Made by a program: the position numbers and the translations under genes. A stretch of 64,000 bases of DNA from Paenibacillus phytohabitans (GTDB lineage: Bacteria > Bacillota > Bacilli > Paenibacillales > Paenibacillaceae): positions 248,001 through 312,000 of the forward strand of contig NZ_WHOB01000016.1 of the NCBI RefSeq assembly GCF_013141775.1, read 5' to 3'. Position 1 is the first letter of the stretch, and each line of letters opens with the position of its first letter. Under the pieces are notes generated by a model, which saw only the letters and a program-made list of their open reading frames with translations, did no database searches and was not told the DNA's origin. Of this stretch, positions 35,199 through 44,397 are shown in pieces.

Positions 35199-35675
35199 CT
35201 ATTCTTTAATCAGATCCGTAAATACAGCAGACACCACATCTGCCAGCAGCTTAGGCTCAAGCTCCATCTGCATGCCGATGCGGCCTGCACTGACGGCAAT
35301 GGTCTGCAATCCCTCCGCGCTGCTGTGTATGAACGTAGGATACAGCTTCTTCATGCCAACGGGCGAACATCCGCCGCGCACATAACCTGTCCACTTCAGC
35401 AGCTCCTTCAGAGGGAGCATCTCGATCTTCTTCGCTCCGGCTGCTTTGGCCGCTTTCTTGAGATCAAGCTCTTCAGCCACCGGAATAACAAATACATAGG
35501 GCTGCGGCCCGCTGTGTGATACCAGTGTCTTAAACACAGTCTCCGCCGGGAGGCCAATCTTCTCAGCAACAGCACTCCCGTGAATCTGGCCATCCTCATT
35601 ATCATAAGTATGAAGGGTGTATCCGGCCTTTTTTGCATCAAGCATACGCATGGCATTGGTTTTGTTCACTTGCAT
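35199..35675 (-). CDS. ybaK: Cys-tRNA(Pro)/Cys-tRNA(Cys) deacylase, YbaK/EbsC family
   Basis: 158 residues from the ATG at 35675 (GGAGG 10 nt upstream). The editing-domain fold is seen from KIGLPAETVFKTLV with its catalytic Lys, then VIPVAEELDLKKAAKAAGAKKIEML and GYVRGGCSPVGMKK, the typical YbaK end of the active site. It hydrolyses Cys mischarged on tRNA(Pro) in trans. A stand-alone housekeeping gene. Confidence 0.92.
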   Translation of the reverse strand: MQVNKTNAMRMLDAKKAGYTLHTYDNEDGQIHGSAVAEKIGLPAETVFKTLVSHSGPQPYVFVIPVAEELDLKKAAKAAGAKKIEMLPLKELLKWTGYVRGGCSPVGMKKLYPTFIHSSAEGLQTIAVSAGRIGMQMELEPKLLADVVSAVFTDLIKE

Positions 35676-35762
35676 GTCCCTGCTACCTCCAACCACTCTC
35701 CGGCGCGCCGGAGCTTTCTTCAGTCCTGCTATACTCTACCCTGAAAGACTTGCCTCCAGCGG

Positions 35763-36014
35763 CTAATCCCGCGGGTAATTCACCTGCATAATATCCATGA
35801 ACGGAACCTTGATAATTTCTTCGTTATATCGCAGGTGCACCTTACCGGTACGCGAATCCATCTCCACAATCACTCCGCGAACCTGTTCTTCCTTCCCCCA
35901 GACCGTCAGCAGAATCTCGGAATCCTCCTGTTTCGCCTCGACCAGCTGATTGCCCAGCTCTTCCAGCACGAATTCGTCGCGGGTTGGACGTTTTGCTACT
36001 TTTGCCTTCGCCAC
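35763..36014 (-). CDS. YolD-like protein
   Basis: 83 residues from a GTG at 36014 (GGAGG 6 nt upstream). It fits the YolD-like family: RPTRDEFVLEELGNQL, then GKEEQVRGVIVEMDSRTGKVHL and IKVPFMDIMQV. Some YolD proteins are encoded beside Y-family DNA polymerases and may act in DNA-damage tolerance, but no such polymerase is nearby here. The biochemical role is unknown. Confidence 0.75.
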   Translation of the reverse strand: MAKAKVAKRPTRDEFVLEELGNQLVEAKQEDSEILLTVWGKEEQVRGVIVEMDSRTGKVHLRYNEEIIKVPFMDIMQVNYPRD

Positions 36015-36158
36015 ACTATGCCTCCAGTAAGCCATTACAAATTTATGATACTTCCGGGTGTAAATGCTCCCGTATATTATAACACGACCTTTACCCCAGG
36101 TTTACAAAATAATACCGGTCTCTGCAGCCAATTTTCGCTATCCCCCGGATACTGCCCT

Positions 36159-37583
36159 TTACTCTTTATTCAAAAGCGCTGCCCCCGCGATCCCGGGATG
36201 GGTCATTTCATACGGATCGAGGATCAGATTCAGCTCTTCCTCACTGAGTACATTATATTTCAGGCATAAAGCGCGCACGGATTCGCCGGTCAGAATCGCT
36301 TCTCTGGCAATACGCGACACCACTTCATAGCCCAGATGCGGGTTCACCGCAGTAATGATGCCGACGCTCTGCTCGACTTCCCGCTGCAGCTTCTCCTTAT
36401 TGGCCACGATGCCCGCCAGGCAGTAGTCCGTGAACACCTTGAAGGAATTGTTCATAATGCTGATCGACTGGATCAGATTGAATACCAGCACCGGCTCCAT
36501 AACGTTCAACTCGAGTTGGCCCGCCTGGGCGGCGAGACAGATCGTATGATCATTGCCGATGACCTGAAAAGCGACCTGATTGATTACCTCGGCCATCACC
36601 GGATTCACCTTGCCGGGCATGATCGAAGATCCGGGCTGGCGGGCCGGAAGCGTAATTTCATTAAAGCCGGAGCGCGGACCGGAGGCCATCAGCCGCAGGT
36701 CATTGGCGATTTTGGACATGTTCATCATGCAGACCTTCAGCGCTGCCGAAACCTCGGTGTAGGCATCGGTATTCTGCGTAGCATCCACCAGATGCTCAGC
36801 ACTCACCAGCGGTAATCCGCTGATCTCGGCCAGGAGTTCTACCACCCGCGCGATATAACGCGGCTCCGCATTCAGTCCGGTACCGACCGCCGTTGCCCCC
36901 ATGTTAACCTGATAGAGATGATGCCGCGTATGCTCGATCCGCTGAATATCACGCTCCAGCACCCGGCTATACGCCTCGAATTCCTGGCCCAGACGGATCG
37001 GCACCGCATCCTGAAGATGGGTCCGTCCCATTTTGATAACCGGATCGAATTCTGCCGCCTTCAGCACAAATACGCCATGCATGCTCCGCATAGTCACCAG
37101 CAGCTGCTCCAGCAGAGAGAGCGTGGCAATATGAATCGCCGTCGGAAAAGCATCGTTCGTGGACTGTGCCATATTCACATGCGTGTTGGGACTAAGCTGC
37201 AGATAATCGCCTTTGGCCCGGCCCAGCAGCTCCAGCGCGCGGTTCGCAATCACTTCATTCGCATTCATATTCAGCGAGGTGCCGGCCCCGCCTTGAATCG
37301 GGTCTACGATGAACTGGTCATGCCACTTCCCGGCAATCACCTCATCCGCCGCCGCAACGATAACATCACCCAATCCTTTGTAGAGTCTGCCGATTTCCAT
37401 ATTGGCCAGTGCTGCAGATTTTTTGACAATGCCCATAGCTTTAATCAGCTCCTGATGCACCCGGTACCCGGTTATCGGGAAATTCTCTACTGCACGCAGC
37501 GTCTGTATCCCGTAGTAGGCGTGTTTCTCCACCTGTTTGCTCCCTAAGAAATCCTTCTCCAGCCGGTACTCTATCTCTGTCAT
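36159..37583 (-). CDS. aspA: Aspartate ammonia-lyase (aspartase)
   Basis: 474 residues, a homotetrameric lyase of the aspartase/fumarase superfamily that converts L-aspartate to fumarate and ammonia. The superfamily signature GSSIMPGKVNP with the catalytic Ser loop is intact. GGAGTSLNMNANEV and NTHVNMAQSTNDAFPTAIH are also typical, and favour aspartase (MAQSTND) over fumarase. A monocistronic gene; a strong GGGGGAGCAAT lies directly upstream of the ATG. No asparaginase gene is adjacent. Confidence 0.93.
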   Translation of the reverse strand: MTEIEYRLEKDFLGSKQVEKHAYYGIQTLRAVENFPITGYRVHQELIKAMGIVKKSAALANMEIGRLYKGLGDVIVAAADEVIAGKWHDQFIVDPIQGGAGTSLNMNANEVIANRALELLGRAKGDYLQLSPNTHVNMAQSTNDAFPTAIHIATLSLLEQLLVTMRSMHGVFVLKAAEFDPVIKMGRTHLQDAVPIRLGQEFEAYSRVLERDIQRIEHTRHHLYQVNMGATAVGTGLNAEPRYIARVVELLAEISGLPLVSAEHLVDATQNTDAYTEVSAALKVCMMNMSKIANDLRLMASGPRSGFNEITLPARQPGSSIMPGKVNPVMAEVINQVAFQVIGNDHTICLAAQAGQLELNVMEPVLVFNLIQSISIMNNSFKVFTDYCLAGIVANKEKLQREVEQSVGIITAVNPHLGYEVVSRIAREAILTGESVRALCLKYNVLSEEELNLILDPYEMTHPGIAGAALLNKE

Positions 37584-37729
37584 ATTGCTCCCCCCATGTC
37601 CTGTAGTCGATGATCGGCTTTCCCAATAGTTATCTTATTCTTTCCTTTGATCTACTAAGATATTACCATTCTTAACATATCATGCTCCAGCCCATCTTGA
37701 TAGCGAAGCTGGCTGCAGACAGCGCAAAA

Positions 37730-37762
37730 GAACCCGGCAGACGCTTCAGCATCCCCGGGTCC
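37730..37762 (-). terminator. Terminator after the unknown 557-residue protein gene
   Basis: On the minus strand a GC-rich stem of about 14 bp with two mismatches is closed by a TGAA loop and followed by TTTTGCG. It lies 29 bp after the stop codon. Confidence 0.75.
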
Positions 37763-37790
37763 TCTATATATTCATTAATTATTTACAAGC

Positions 37791-39464
37791 TTAGACAGAA
37801 TAACTGTCAAAAGAAACCGGTTTGCCGTTAATCTCTGCTTTTACCTCTGTCAGGCCATTATCTGTGCTTAGCTGCAGATGCGCTTTGCTGATCAGAGAGA
37901 TATATTCCGCGGACAGAATTTCTCCCGCTCCAAACTTTGGTGCCCGCTGTGCGGCGGCTGCGGCAAACTCATCAAGCCCGCTTATTCCCAGCTCCGCAGC
38001 CTGGCTAACGCTTAGCGCTTCAACAACGACTCCGCCCGGCATCCCTGCGGAGATCACCTCGAGATAATCCGGGCGTTCCAGCAGCTCATAGCCATGCGAT
38101 AAGTAGACGGCAAAATACACATTGCCTACATAACCGAACAGTGCCGACGGCTGCTTGATCCATTCCCCTTTCGGAAGCACACCTACTATTGCAGTGGCCT
38201 CCCCCTCGGGTACCGGGAACAGGGACATGACGGTGTTCTTATGATACAAGACTTCCATATAAGGGCTTTGGTGACGCGGATCGCCCGCGTTATACCCCTG
38301 GCCCGGATGGAAGAAGTACAGCCGGTTCACGCCTTCGGCTGCACCCACACGGAGCGAATACGCCCAGCGCAGCTGCTCATTGTCGAACTCCTCTACCCGC
38401 TCCCACATGCCGCCTGCCGCATAATCCTCTGTGATGTAGGCATAGGAATGGAGCGGCGGCTGGCGGTCCGGATCACCGGCAACCACCTTCTCGGTTTGCT
38501 TCTTGACCTCTACCGCTGCCTCGCGGTTCAGTGCATTCGAACGCACCTGCTCCGGCGCTTCATAGAACAGGAAACCGGCATATTCGGTGCGCGGCATCTC
38601 CGCCGGCAGCTTGAAGTCTCCGAACTGCACATAGTCGTGCAGCACATTGCCGTCAGCCGGCACATCATGCGGCCAGCCTCTGGAATGGGCACCAGCCCAG
38701 GCGCCCTGCAGGTACCACTGGCTCCGCTCGTTCCAGAGATAATCCAGCATCTCGCCAAGCGTATGCTTAATGCCGCTGTCTGTCTCCAGCTCCCAAGCAC
38801 AGGTGAACGCCTGCACCCAGTGCCAGAACCACGGGAGGCTGCCGTACTCCGGCATTCCTCTCTCCCGGATATGCGCCAGTGTGATGTCCAGACTGCGCTG
38901 TCCGTCTTCCAGCAGCTCGTCATCCTCGAAGAAGCTGCCGAAGATCAGCTTGGCTGCCGTATATTTCGCTTCATGGTGGCCGAACGTCGTTACCGGCTTA
39001 CGGAAGAAGCTGCTGCGGTACACATGACCGATGGCCGTGTGGAAGGCAATACGCAGCCCCGCGCTGAACTGGCTGGAATATTGCTTGCAGAACCAGACCA
39101 TCAGGCTGCCCATGATCTCCACCGGCAGCTCATGCGGCGGCGCTTCTCTGGGCTGCGGATTCAAGCCCAGCGGCCAGTGGCCATAGAGTTCTGTACCGGG
39201 CTGGCGGTTCTGCAGCAGAACCGTTTCCAGCATGACAGCTTCCGCCCTCCTTTTCGCTTCCTCCTTATCGAAAGGCAGCTCCAGGCTATCATCTACCGCA
39301 GCGGCAAATAAATAAGAAGCATAATAGAAGTTATTCCGCACATCATCATGGAACCAGAGGCCGCTCGCAAGCAGCGGACGCCGCTCCGCCTCCAGTGCGA
39401 TTGAATAGATAATTTCCTGCTGGCGTATTTTATAAGAAGTCTGATCCTGAAGCCTGTCTGCCAT
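37791..39464 (-). CDS. Unrecognised 557-residue protein, possibly a polysaccharide lyase or hydrolase with an alpha-helical barrel
   Basis: I do not recognise a named family. From the ATG at 39464 (GGAGG 9 nt upstream) the first two thirds look like helical hairpins of a toroid (repeated aromatic-rich helices, for example SSQFSAGLRIAFHTAIGHVYR and GSLPWFWHWVQAFTCAWEL). The last third is beta-rich (SYAYITEDYAAGGMW, HSPYMEVLY-like strands). That two-part layout is common in polysaccharide lyases and some glycosidases. HDYVQFGDFKLP and several Tyr, His and Glu clusters could be catalytic. No signal peptide. Divergent from kduI-deoR-kduD across about 300 bp, which suggests oligo-uronide processing; this is an inference from context. 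Confidence 0.6.
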   Translation of the reverse strand: MADRLQDQTSYKIRQQEIIYSIALEAERRPLLASGLWFHDDVRNNFYYASYLFAAAVDDSLELPFDKEEAKRRAEAVMLETVLLQNRQPGTELYGHWPLGLNPQPREAPPHELPVEIMGSLMVWFCKQYSSQFSAGLRIAFHTAIGHVYRSSFFRKPVTTFGHHEAKYTAAKLIFGSFFEDDELLEDGQRSLDITLAHIRERGMPEYGSLPWFWHWVQAFTCAWELETDSGIKHTLGEMLDYLWNERSQWYLQGAWAGAHSRGWPHDVPADGNVLHDYVQFGDFKLPAEMPRTEYAGFLFYEAPEQVRSNALNREAAVEVKKQTEKVVAGDPDRQPPLHSYAYITEDYAAGGMWERVEEFDNEQLRWAYSLRVGAAEGVNRLYFFHPGQGYNAGDPRHQSPYMEVLYHKNTVMSLFPVPEGEATAIVGVLPKGEWIKQPSALFGYVGNVYFAVYLSHGYELLERPDYLEVISAGMPGGVVVEALSVSQAAELGISGLDEFAAAAAQRAPKFGAGEILSAEYISLISKAHLQLSTDNGLTEVKAEINGKPVSFDSYSV

Positions 39465-39604
39465 TTCCCTCACCCTCCAATATACATTTTCTGTATCACG
39501 AGCCCCTAATCCGGGAGTCATGCCCGCGTGTGTATACATAGAACAACTATCCCTCTTCTATTAGGTATACTCCACCCTGGGAACTTACTGCTTTCCAGCT
39601 CTAT

Positions 39605-39618
39605 TGTGCACGCTTTCA
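39605..39618. promoter_or_regulatory. cre-like site in the divergent kduI / unknown-gene promoter region
   Basis: Read on the minus strand TGAAAGCGTGCACA matches the CcpA consensus TGNAANCGNWNNCW at all but one position. It lies about 145 bp from both divergent start codons. Confidence 0.45.
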
Positions 39619-39761
39619 GTTCAGATGGCAATCTCTAAAACCAACAAACAAACTAAAATAAACGTACTAAAAAAGATTATCTCTTGCCAAATGAACGTAA
39701 ATGGATTAAATTGTACCTATACGAACGAAAATACATTTTTCTTAAGGAGATTGAATATTCA

Positions 39762-40595
39762 ATGGAAAGACGTTTTGCATCACATCCGAATGAAGTTAAG
39801 CAGTTTGACACTGAGCGCCTGCGCAAGGAGTTCCACATTCCGGTTATTTTTGCTCCGGATGAACTGAAGCTTGTCCTGACCCATGAAGACCGCATGATCG
39901 TTGGCGGGGCTAATCCGGTCAATGAGGATGTTGTACTTACAACGGACCTTAAGGAGCTTGGAGTGACTTACTTCCTGGAACGCCGTGAGCTGGGTATTAT
40001 CAATGTCGGCGGCAAAGGTTCGGTTGTTGTAGACGGAACTGAATATGAAGTTGACTTCAAGGAATGCCTGTATGTAGGCCAAGGCTCCAAGGATGTTATT
40101 TTCAAAAGCGCGGATAGCGCCAAACCGGCAAAATTCTACCTGAATTCCGCTCCGGCTCACCAGTCCTACCCTACTACCAAGACCACGCTGGCTGAATCCG
40201 AATCCGGAGCCATGGGCGGACTTGAGAATTCCAACGAACGTACGATTCACCGCTTCATTCACACGAACGGCGTGCAGAGCGCACAGCTTGTTATGGGAAT
40301 GACTCAGCTGAAACCGGGCAGCATGTGGAACACCATGCCATCCCACACTCACCCGCGCCGGATGGAAGCATACTTCTACTTCGATCTGCCGGATGATTCT
40401 ATCGTCTTCCACCTGATGGGCGAGCCTACAGAAACCCGCCACATTGTAATGCACAATGAACAGGCTGTCATTTCCCCAAGCTGGTCCATTCACAGCGGCG
40501 TGGGTACACATAACTACACCTTCATCTGGAGTATGGCCGGAGATAATAAACGTTACGACGATATGGACCCCGTAGGCATGAAAGAATTACAATAG
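39762..40595 (+). CDS. kduI: 5-dehydro-4-deoxy-D-glucuronate isomerase
   Basis: 277 residues, a cupin-fold zinc enzyme. It converts 5-keto-4-deoxyuronate (from unsaturated pectic or glycosaminoglycan oligomers) to 3-deoxy-D-glycero-2,5-hexodiulosonate. The zinc site is seen in PSHTHPRRMEAYFYFDL (His-x-His and Glu) and a later His (SPSWSIHSGVGTHNY). The N-terminus MERRFASHPNEVKQFDTE is typical. AAGGAGA lies about 11 nt upstream of the chosen ATG. First gene of a kduI-deoR-kduD unit. Confidence 0.96.
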   Translation: MERRFASHPNEVKQFDTERLRKEFHIPVIFAPDELKLVLTHEDRMIVGGANPVNEDVVLTTDLKELGVTYFLERRELGIINVGGKGSVVVDGTEYEVDFKECLYVGQGSKDVIFKSADSAKPAKFYLNSAPAHQSYPTTKTTLAESESGAMGGLENSNERTIHRFIHTNGVQSAQLVMGMTQLKPGSMWNTMPSHTHPRRMEAYFYFDLPDDSIVFHLMGEPTETRHIVMHNEQAVISPSWSIHSGVGTHNYTFIWSMAGDNKRYDDMDPVGMKELQ

Positions 40596-40629
40596 AAGCA
40601 AATCAACTACGGAAAGATGAGGCAGGCGG

Positions 40630-41385
40630 ATGAACCCGATACGGCGACACGAGATGATTATGGAAGTTATGCTGAACCAGAAGGATGTAACAGTGAACGA
40701 GCTGAGCGACAAGCTCCAGGTAACGGGAAAAACAATCCGCGAGGACTTAAGCAAGCTGGAGGAACAAGGACTGATCATGCGTGTACACGGCGGAGCTGTG
40801 CTGGCACAGAGCGATCAATTCGGGATTCTGCCCTCCAAAGACCCGCTGGATAAGTATTCCGAGGAGAAATCGGAGATTGCCCTGCGTGCGCTGGCACATA
40901 TCGCCAAGGATGACATCATTGCACTCGACGGCGGGAGCACCACGCTTGAGATTGCCCGGCGGCTGGAGAATATGCCCCTGACGGTCATTACCAACGATGT
41001 GTATATCATCAGCGAGCTGGTTCCCAAAGACAACATACGTCTGGTCGTTCCCGGAGGTTACCGTGTCCGCAATATGCTGGCCGGCCCTGAAGCTGTCTCC
41101 TATGTACAGAAGCTTAATATTCAAAAAGCCTTTCTCTCGGCGACAGCCGTTCATATTGAGCATGGCCTGTCCATCTATACCGGAGATTTAATCGATTTCA
41201 AACAAGCCCTAGTATCCACAGCCCGCCAGGTATTCGCCGCTTGCGATCATCACAAATTCGGGCACACCGCTCTGCGCACCTTTGCTTCACTGCAGGAAGT
41301 CGATGTGCTGCTTACAGACAGCGGGCTTGCGCCCGAGACGGTGGAGCTGTTCCGCAAGGCAGGCGTCAACATCGAGTGCGGGTAG
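40630..41385 (+). CDS. DeoR-family regulator of the kdu operon
   Basis: 251 residues. The N-terminal helix-turn-helix (RRHEMIMEVMLNQKDVTVNELSD..., then VTGKTIREDLSKLEEQG) is followed by the DeoR C-terminal sensor fold: ALDGGSTTLEIARRL and VITNDVYIISEL, which bind phosphorylated sugars. It lies between kduI and kduD on the same strand (gaps of 34 and 65 bp). It probably represses the operon until a 2-keto-3-deoxygluconate-type intermediate accumulates. Confidence 0.92.
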   Translation: MNPIRRHEMIMEVMLNQKDVTVNELSDKLQVTGKTIREDLSKLEEQGLIMRVHGGAVLAQSDQFGILPSKDPLDKYSEEKSEIALRALAHIAKDDIIALDGGSTTLEIARRLENMPLTVITNDVYIISELVPKDNIRLVVPGGYRVRNMLAGPEAVSYVQKLNIQKAFLSATAVHIEHGLSIYTGDLIDFKQALVSTARQVFAACDHHKFGHTALRTFASLQEVDVLLTDSGLAPETVELFRKAGVNIECG

Positions 41386-41450
41386 TATAAATACCATTTA
41401 AGCCCTATAAGCGATACTCAATTATGCAACTTAAAGGAGAGAATTATAAT

Positions 41451-42206
41451 ATGTCATCATTATTCAGTTTGGCAGGTAAAACAGCAATCGTAACGGGTGC
41501 CGCACAGGGTCTTGGACAAGGGATCGCCCTTGCCTTCGCAGAGGCTGGCGCAGATGTAATTTCCGCTTCCCTTAATGGAAGTGAAGAAACTGTTGCAGCA
41601 GCTGAAGCTTTTGGCGTCAAGGCACTCAGCATCGCTACTGACCTGAGCGATCACTCCAAGCTTCAGGGCATGTTCGACGAAGCTGTTGCCTTCACAGGCA
41701 AAGTAGACATCCTCGTGAACTGCGCGGGTATGATCCGCCGTACTCCAGCCAAGGATCACAGCGAAAAAGACTGGTTTGACGTTATCAACCTCAACCAGAA
41801 CACTGTATTCCTGCTGTCCCAGATCGCCGGCCGCCACTTCCTCGAAAGAGGCAACGGTAAAATCATCAACATCTGCTCCATGCTCTCCTACCAGGGCGGC
41901 ATTAACGTACCAGGCTACACTGCAAGTAAGCATGCCGTAGCAGGTCTGACTAAAGCTTTCGCTAACGAATGGGCTGGTTCCGGCCTGAACATCAACGCCA
42001 TCGCTCCAGGATACATGGCTACTGAGAACACAGCTCCAATCCGTGCGGATCAGAGCCGTTCCGATTCAATCCTTGACCGCATTCCAGCCGGACGCTGGGG
42101 AACTGCTGAAGATGTTAAGGGCCCTGCTGTATTCCTGGCATCCGCGGCTTCCGATTACCTGAACGGACATATCCTTAATGTAGACGGCGGATGGCTGGCC
42201 AGATAA
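41451..42206 (+). CDS. kduD: 2-dehydro-3-deoxy-D-gluconate 5-dehydrogenase
   Basis: 251 residues, a classical short-chain dehydrogenase. It has the Rossmann motif TGAAQGLGQGIA, the NAG motif NCAGM and the catalytic Ser with YxxxK (SMLSYQGG, then GYTASKH). It reduces the KduI product to 2-keto-3-deoxygluconate. The ATG at 41451 has AGGAGA 10 nt upstream. It completes the uronate branch; the following kinase and aldolase steps are not encoded in this window. Confidence 0.95.
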   Translation: MSSLFSLAGKTAIVTGAAQGLGQGIALAFAEAGADVISASLNGSEETVAAAEAFGVKALSIATDLSDHSKLQGMFDEAVAFTGKVDILVNCAGMIRRTPAKDHSEKDWFDVINLNQNTVFLLSQIAGRHFLERGNGKIINICSMLSYQGGINVPGYTASKHAVAGLTKAFANEWAGSGLNINAIAPGYMATENTAPIRADQSRSDSILDRIPAGRWGTAEDVKGPAVFLASAASDYLNGHILNVDGGWLAR

Positions 42207-42361
42207 TTCCGGCTTGGAATTTTTGAATAACAGCACCATGAATTGATTCGGCTTGCTCCAATTATAGAGATAATAAGCGCCGTATATACAAACTGAGCGC
42301 GTATAGATAGAATTGTTCATAGTTTAGCGGAGGCTGTTCAGAGCAGCTGCTAAACACATCA

Positions 42362-42391
42362 AACCCCGGATGCTTCTTAGGCACCGGGGTT
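42362..42391. terminator. Terminator after kduD
   Basis: An 8-bp stem AACCCCGG/CCGGGGTT with a 14-nt loop and CTTTG after it, between kduD and the converging gene at 42419. Confidence 0.75.
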
Positions 42392-42418
42392 CTTTGTATG
42401 CTCAATCCGCCCCAGCCC

Positions 42419-42937
42419 TTATCGGAACACGATGAACTCGTCAGGATTCGCACGAATGTAACCGGCGATGATCCGCAGACTATGTGGGGTAAGCTCCTGA
42501 TATTGTGCATACAGGGTGGCTACGGCTTCTTGCAGCTCCGGGTCCGCTTCCAAATCTGTAATTGCCGCTTCGTCCCAGCCCGTGCCTGCACGCAGGTTCC
42601 TCGCCTCGAACAGCTCTTTCGATTCCTCCAGCAGATGAATCAGCGGAGCATCTTCAAAAAACTGCAATCCCTCCAGCACACCGCTCCAGTATCCCGGCTG
42701 ATCCAGCAGATAACTGAGCCACCCGTAGTATTCTTCTGCGGACTTAGAGCTATGGTCATACAGAATCCGGAACATACAGAGTGCCCTCTGTCCCCTGCTA
42801 AGCTGTGCGATTGCTTCATTCTTCACCGCCGGAGATTTGGCGCGGATCTTCATGAACGTGGGTTCCATGCAGGCATAGCCGAGCTGTTCATCGCTTAGCG
42901 AGTAGAATGTAGTACGCTCCATGGGTACTGGCTGCAT
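42419..42937 (-). CDS. Hypothetical protein, coupled to the membrane protein upstream
   Basis: 172 residues from an ATG at 42937 whose first base is the last base of the upstream stop codon (TAATG), with GGAGG 7 nt before it. It is an acidic, mainly helical soluble protein without a signal peptide. The opening (FYSLSDEQLGYACMEPTFMKIRAK) and a middle EEYYGWLSYLLDQPGYW show no motif I can assign. The overlap means the two genes are translated together and probably act together. Function unknown. Confidence 0.75.
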   Translation of the reverse strand: MQPVPMERTTFYSLSDEQLGYACMEPTFMKIRAKSPAVKNEAIAQLSRGQRALCMFRILYDHSSKSAEEYYGWLSYLLDQPGYWSGVLEGLQFFEDAPLIHLLEESKELFEARNLRAGTGWDEAAITDLEADPELQEAVATLYAQYQELTPHSLRIIAGYIRANPDEFIVFR

Positions 42938-43362
42938 TATTCGTCCTCCCTGACAGTCAAGAATATAGAGCATGCCTGAACAATGGCTAAATACAAGAAA
43001 TGCAGGATAAGTATCCCTATGAAGATTAGTCCGGTAACCGGCGTCGGCTCGTCCTCATGTACTGTCATAGGAAAGAGCGCAGCGAACAGGTAGACGAATA
43101 AACTGAAATAGGCAAACCAGAGCAGACTCGTAATCATAGCTATTCTCCGGTTGCCCAGTATTCGCCGGGTTACATACACGATCAGAAATCCGGTCAGCAA
43201 AAAGCCTGCGATATTGATTAGCGTGACCGTACGCTCAACCTTCCCGTACTCCCATCCGGTGATGCGGCTAATCCTCAGTGCATTTCCAATCAGCTCAATG
43301 GCTGCAAAGACCGGCAGAGCCAAGATGATGCTAGCCAGATTTAGCTTAACCAAATATTTCAT
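42937..43362 (-). CDS. Small membrane protein of unknown function
   Basis: 141 residues with four hydrophobic segments (about 8-26, 46-66, 78-98 and 112-136) and no motif I recognise. Partner of the downstream gene (overlapping stop/start). The ribosome-binding site is AGGAGG, 5-6 nt before the ATG. Confidence 0.7.
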   Translation of the reverse strand: MKYLVKLNLASIILALPVFAAIELIGNALRISRITGWEYGKVERTVTLINIAGFLLTGFLIVYVTRRILGNRRIAMITSLLWFAYFSLFVYLFAALFPMTVHEDEPTPVTGLIFIGILILHFLYLAIVQACSIFLTVREDE

Positions 43363-43514
43363 CGTTCTCCTCCTGTGCCGTACCTTCCCTCTACTATACC
43401 TTCATTTGGATATTACTGTATTTCTGTATCTATGGTAAGCTGTAAAAAATATAATCGTCAAGACCCGTTGCATTCCGCATCCTGCTTTGACGCAATTGGT
43501 GAAGGAGCTTATGT

Positions 43515-44144
43515 ATGAGCGAAGAGATACTGACTACTTTTGATGAGCAAGGCAATATAACCGGAACCGCTCCCCGCGATGAGGTACACCGCCACGGTCT
43601 CTGGCACGAGACCTTTCACTGCTGGTTTGTCCGTCAGGCTGACAATGGGCTGATGATCTACCTCCAGTTGCGCAGCCGGCACAAAAGAGATTATGCCGGA
43701 CTGCTCGATATCACTGCCGCCGGCCATCTGATGGCTGATGAGACGGTGGAGGATGGGGTCCGGGAGGTACAGGAGGAGCTGGGCCTTAGGCTTGCTTTTG
43801 ACGAATTAAAACCTTTGGGGATTATCCCCTACCAGATGGATACAGCCGGGTTTATGGACCGGGAGCGGGCGAATGTTTTTGTTTACGAGAACAATTATGC
43901 TCTCAGTGACTTCTCGCTGCAGCAGGAAGAGGTAGCAGGGATCGTCCAGGCCCGCTTCGCCGAGTTCCGCAGCTTCATCGCTGGGGCAAGCAGCACTCTA
44001 CATGTGCAAGGCTTCCGGGTAACCGATGACGGTGAACGGGCCGAAATTAATGAGCAGGTTGATCTCTCGCAGCTCGTCCCGCATGAGACTGCTTATTATT
44101 TGCGGGTGATTGAGGGTATTGAAGCTCTTTACAGCAGTGAATGA
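43515..44144 (+). CDS. Nudix hydrolase
   Basis: 209 residues. The Nudix box G-x5-E-x7-REVQEELGL is intact (GHLMADETVEDG followed by REVQEELG, about residues 75-96) and positions the metal for hydrolysis of nucleoside-diphosphate-linked substrates. The preceding WHETFHCWFVRQ and the overall length fit the isopentenyl-diphosphate isomerase-like/YfcD branch, which is often annotated as general Nudix. The substrate is unknown. Monogenic, followed by a strong terminator. Confidence 0.85.
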   Translation: MSEEILTTFDEQGNITGTAPRDEVHRHGLWHETFHCWFVRQADNGLMIYLQLRSRHKRDYAGLLDITAAGHLMADETVEDGVREVQEELGLRLAFDELKPLGIIPYQMDTAGFMDRERANVFVYENNYALSDFSLQQEEVAGIVQARFAEFRSFIAGASSTLHVQGFRVTDDGERAEINEQVDLSQLVPHETAYYLRVIEGIEALYSSE

Positions 44145-44331
44145 CGTCCAGATTTCAAAGCTATTTGCTTACTCAGCTGCTTCCACGGCAAAATGTCAGG
44201 CGTAATGCTCAAACTAAATCCTTTAGATAGATTTAAAACATTTATTTTTCGTCGAACGAATTGATTCCTGGCATTACGTGGATAAACAGCATCTGCTTCA
44301 CTGCAAATTGGAGACTTATCATATCATTCAA

Positions 44332-44371
44332 AAAGGCAGAACCCGATTTTTAGCGGGTCCTGCCTTTTTTT
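44332..44371. terminator. Terminator between the Nudix gene and the GH42 gene
   Basis: AAAGGCAG/CTGCCTTT plus an inner ACCCG/CGGGT stem, followed by T6 on the plus strand and flanked by A-rich sequence on the other side. It serves two converging genes. The bases between 44145 and 44331 show nothing else. Confidence 0.88.
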
Positions 44372-44397
44372 AACTCATTGCTTACATTTTCAGCAAA

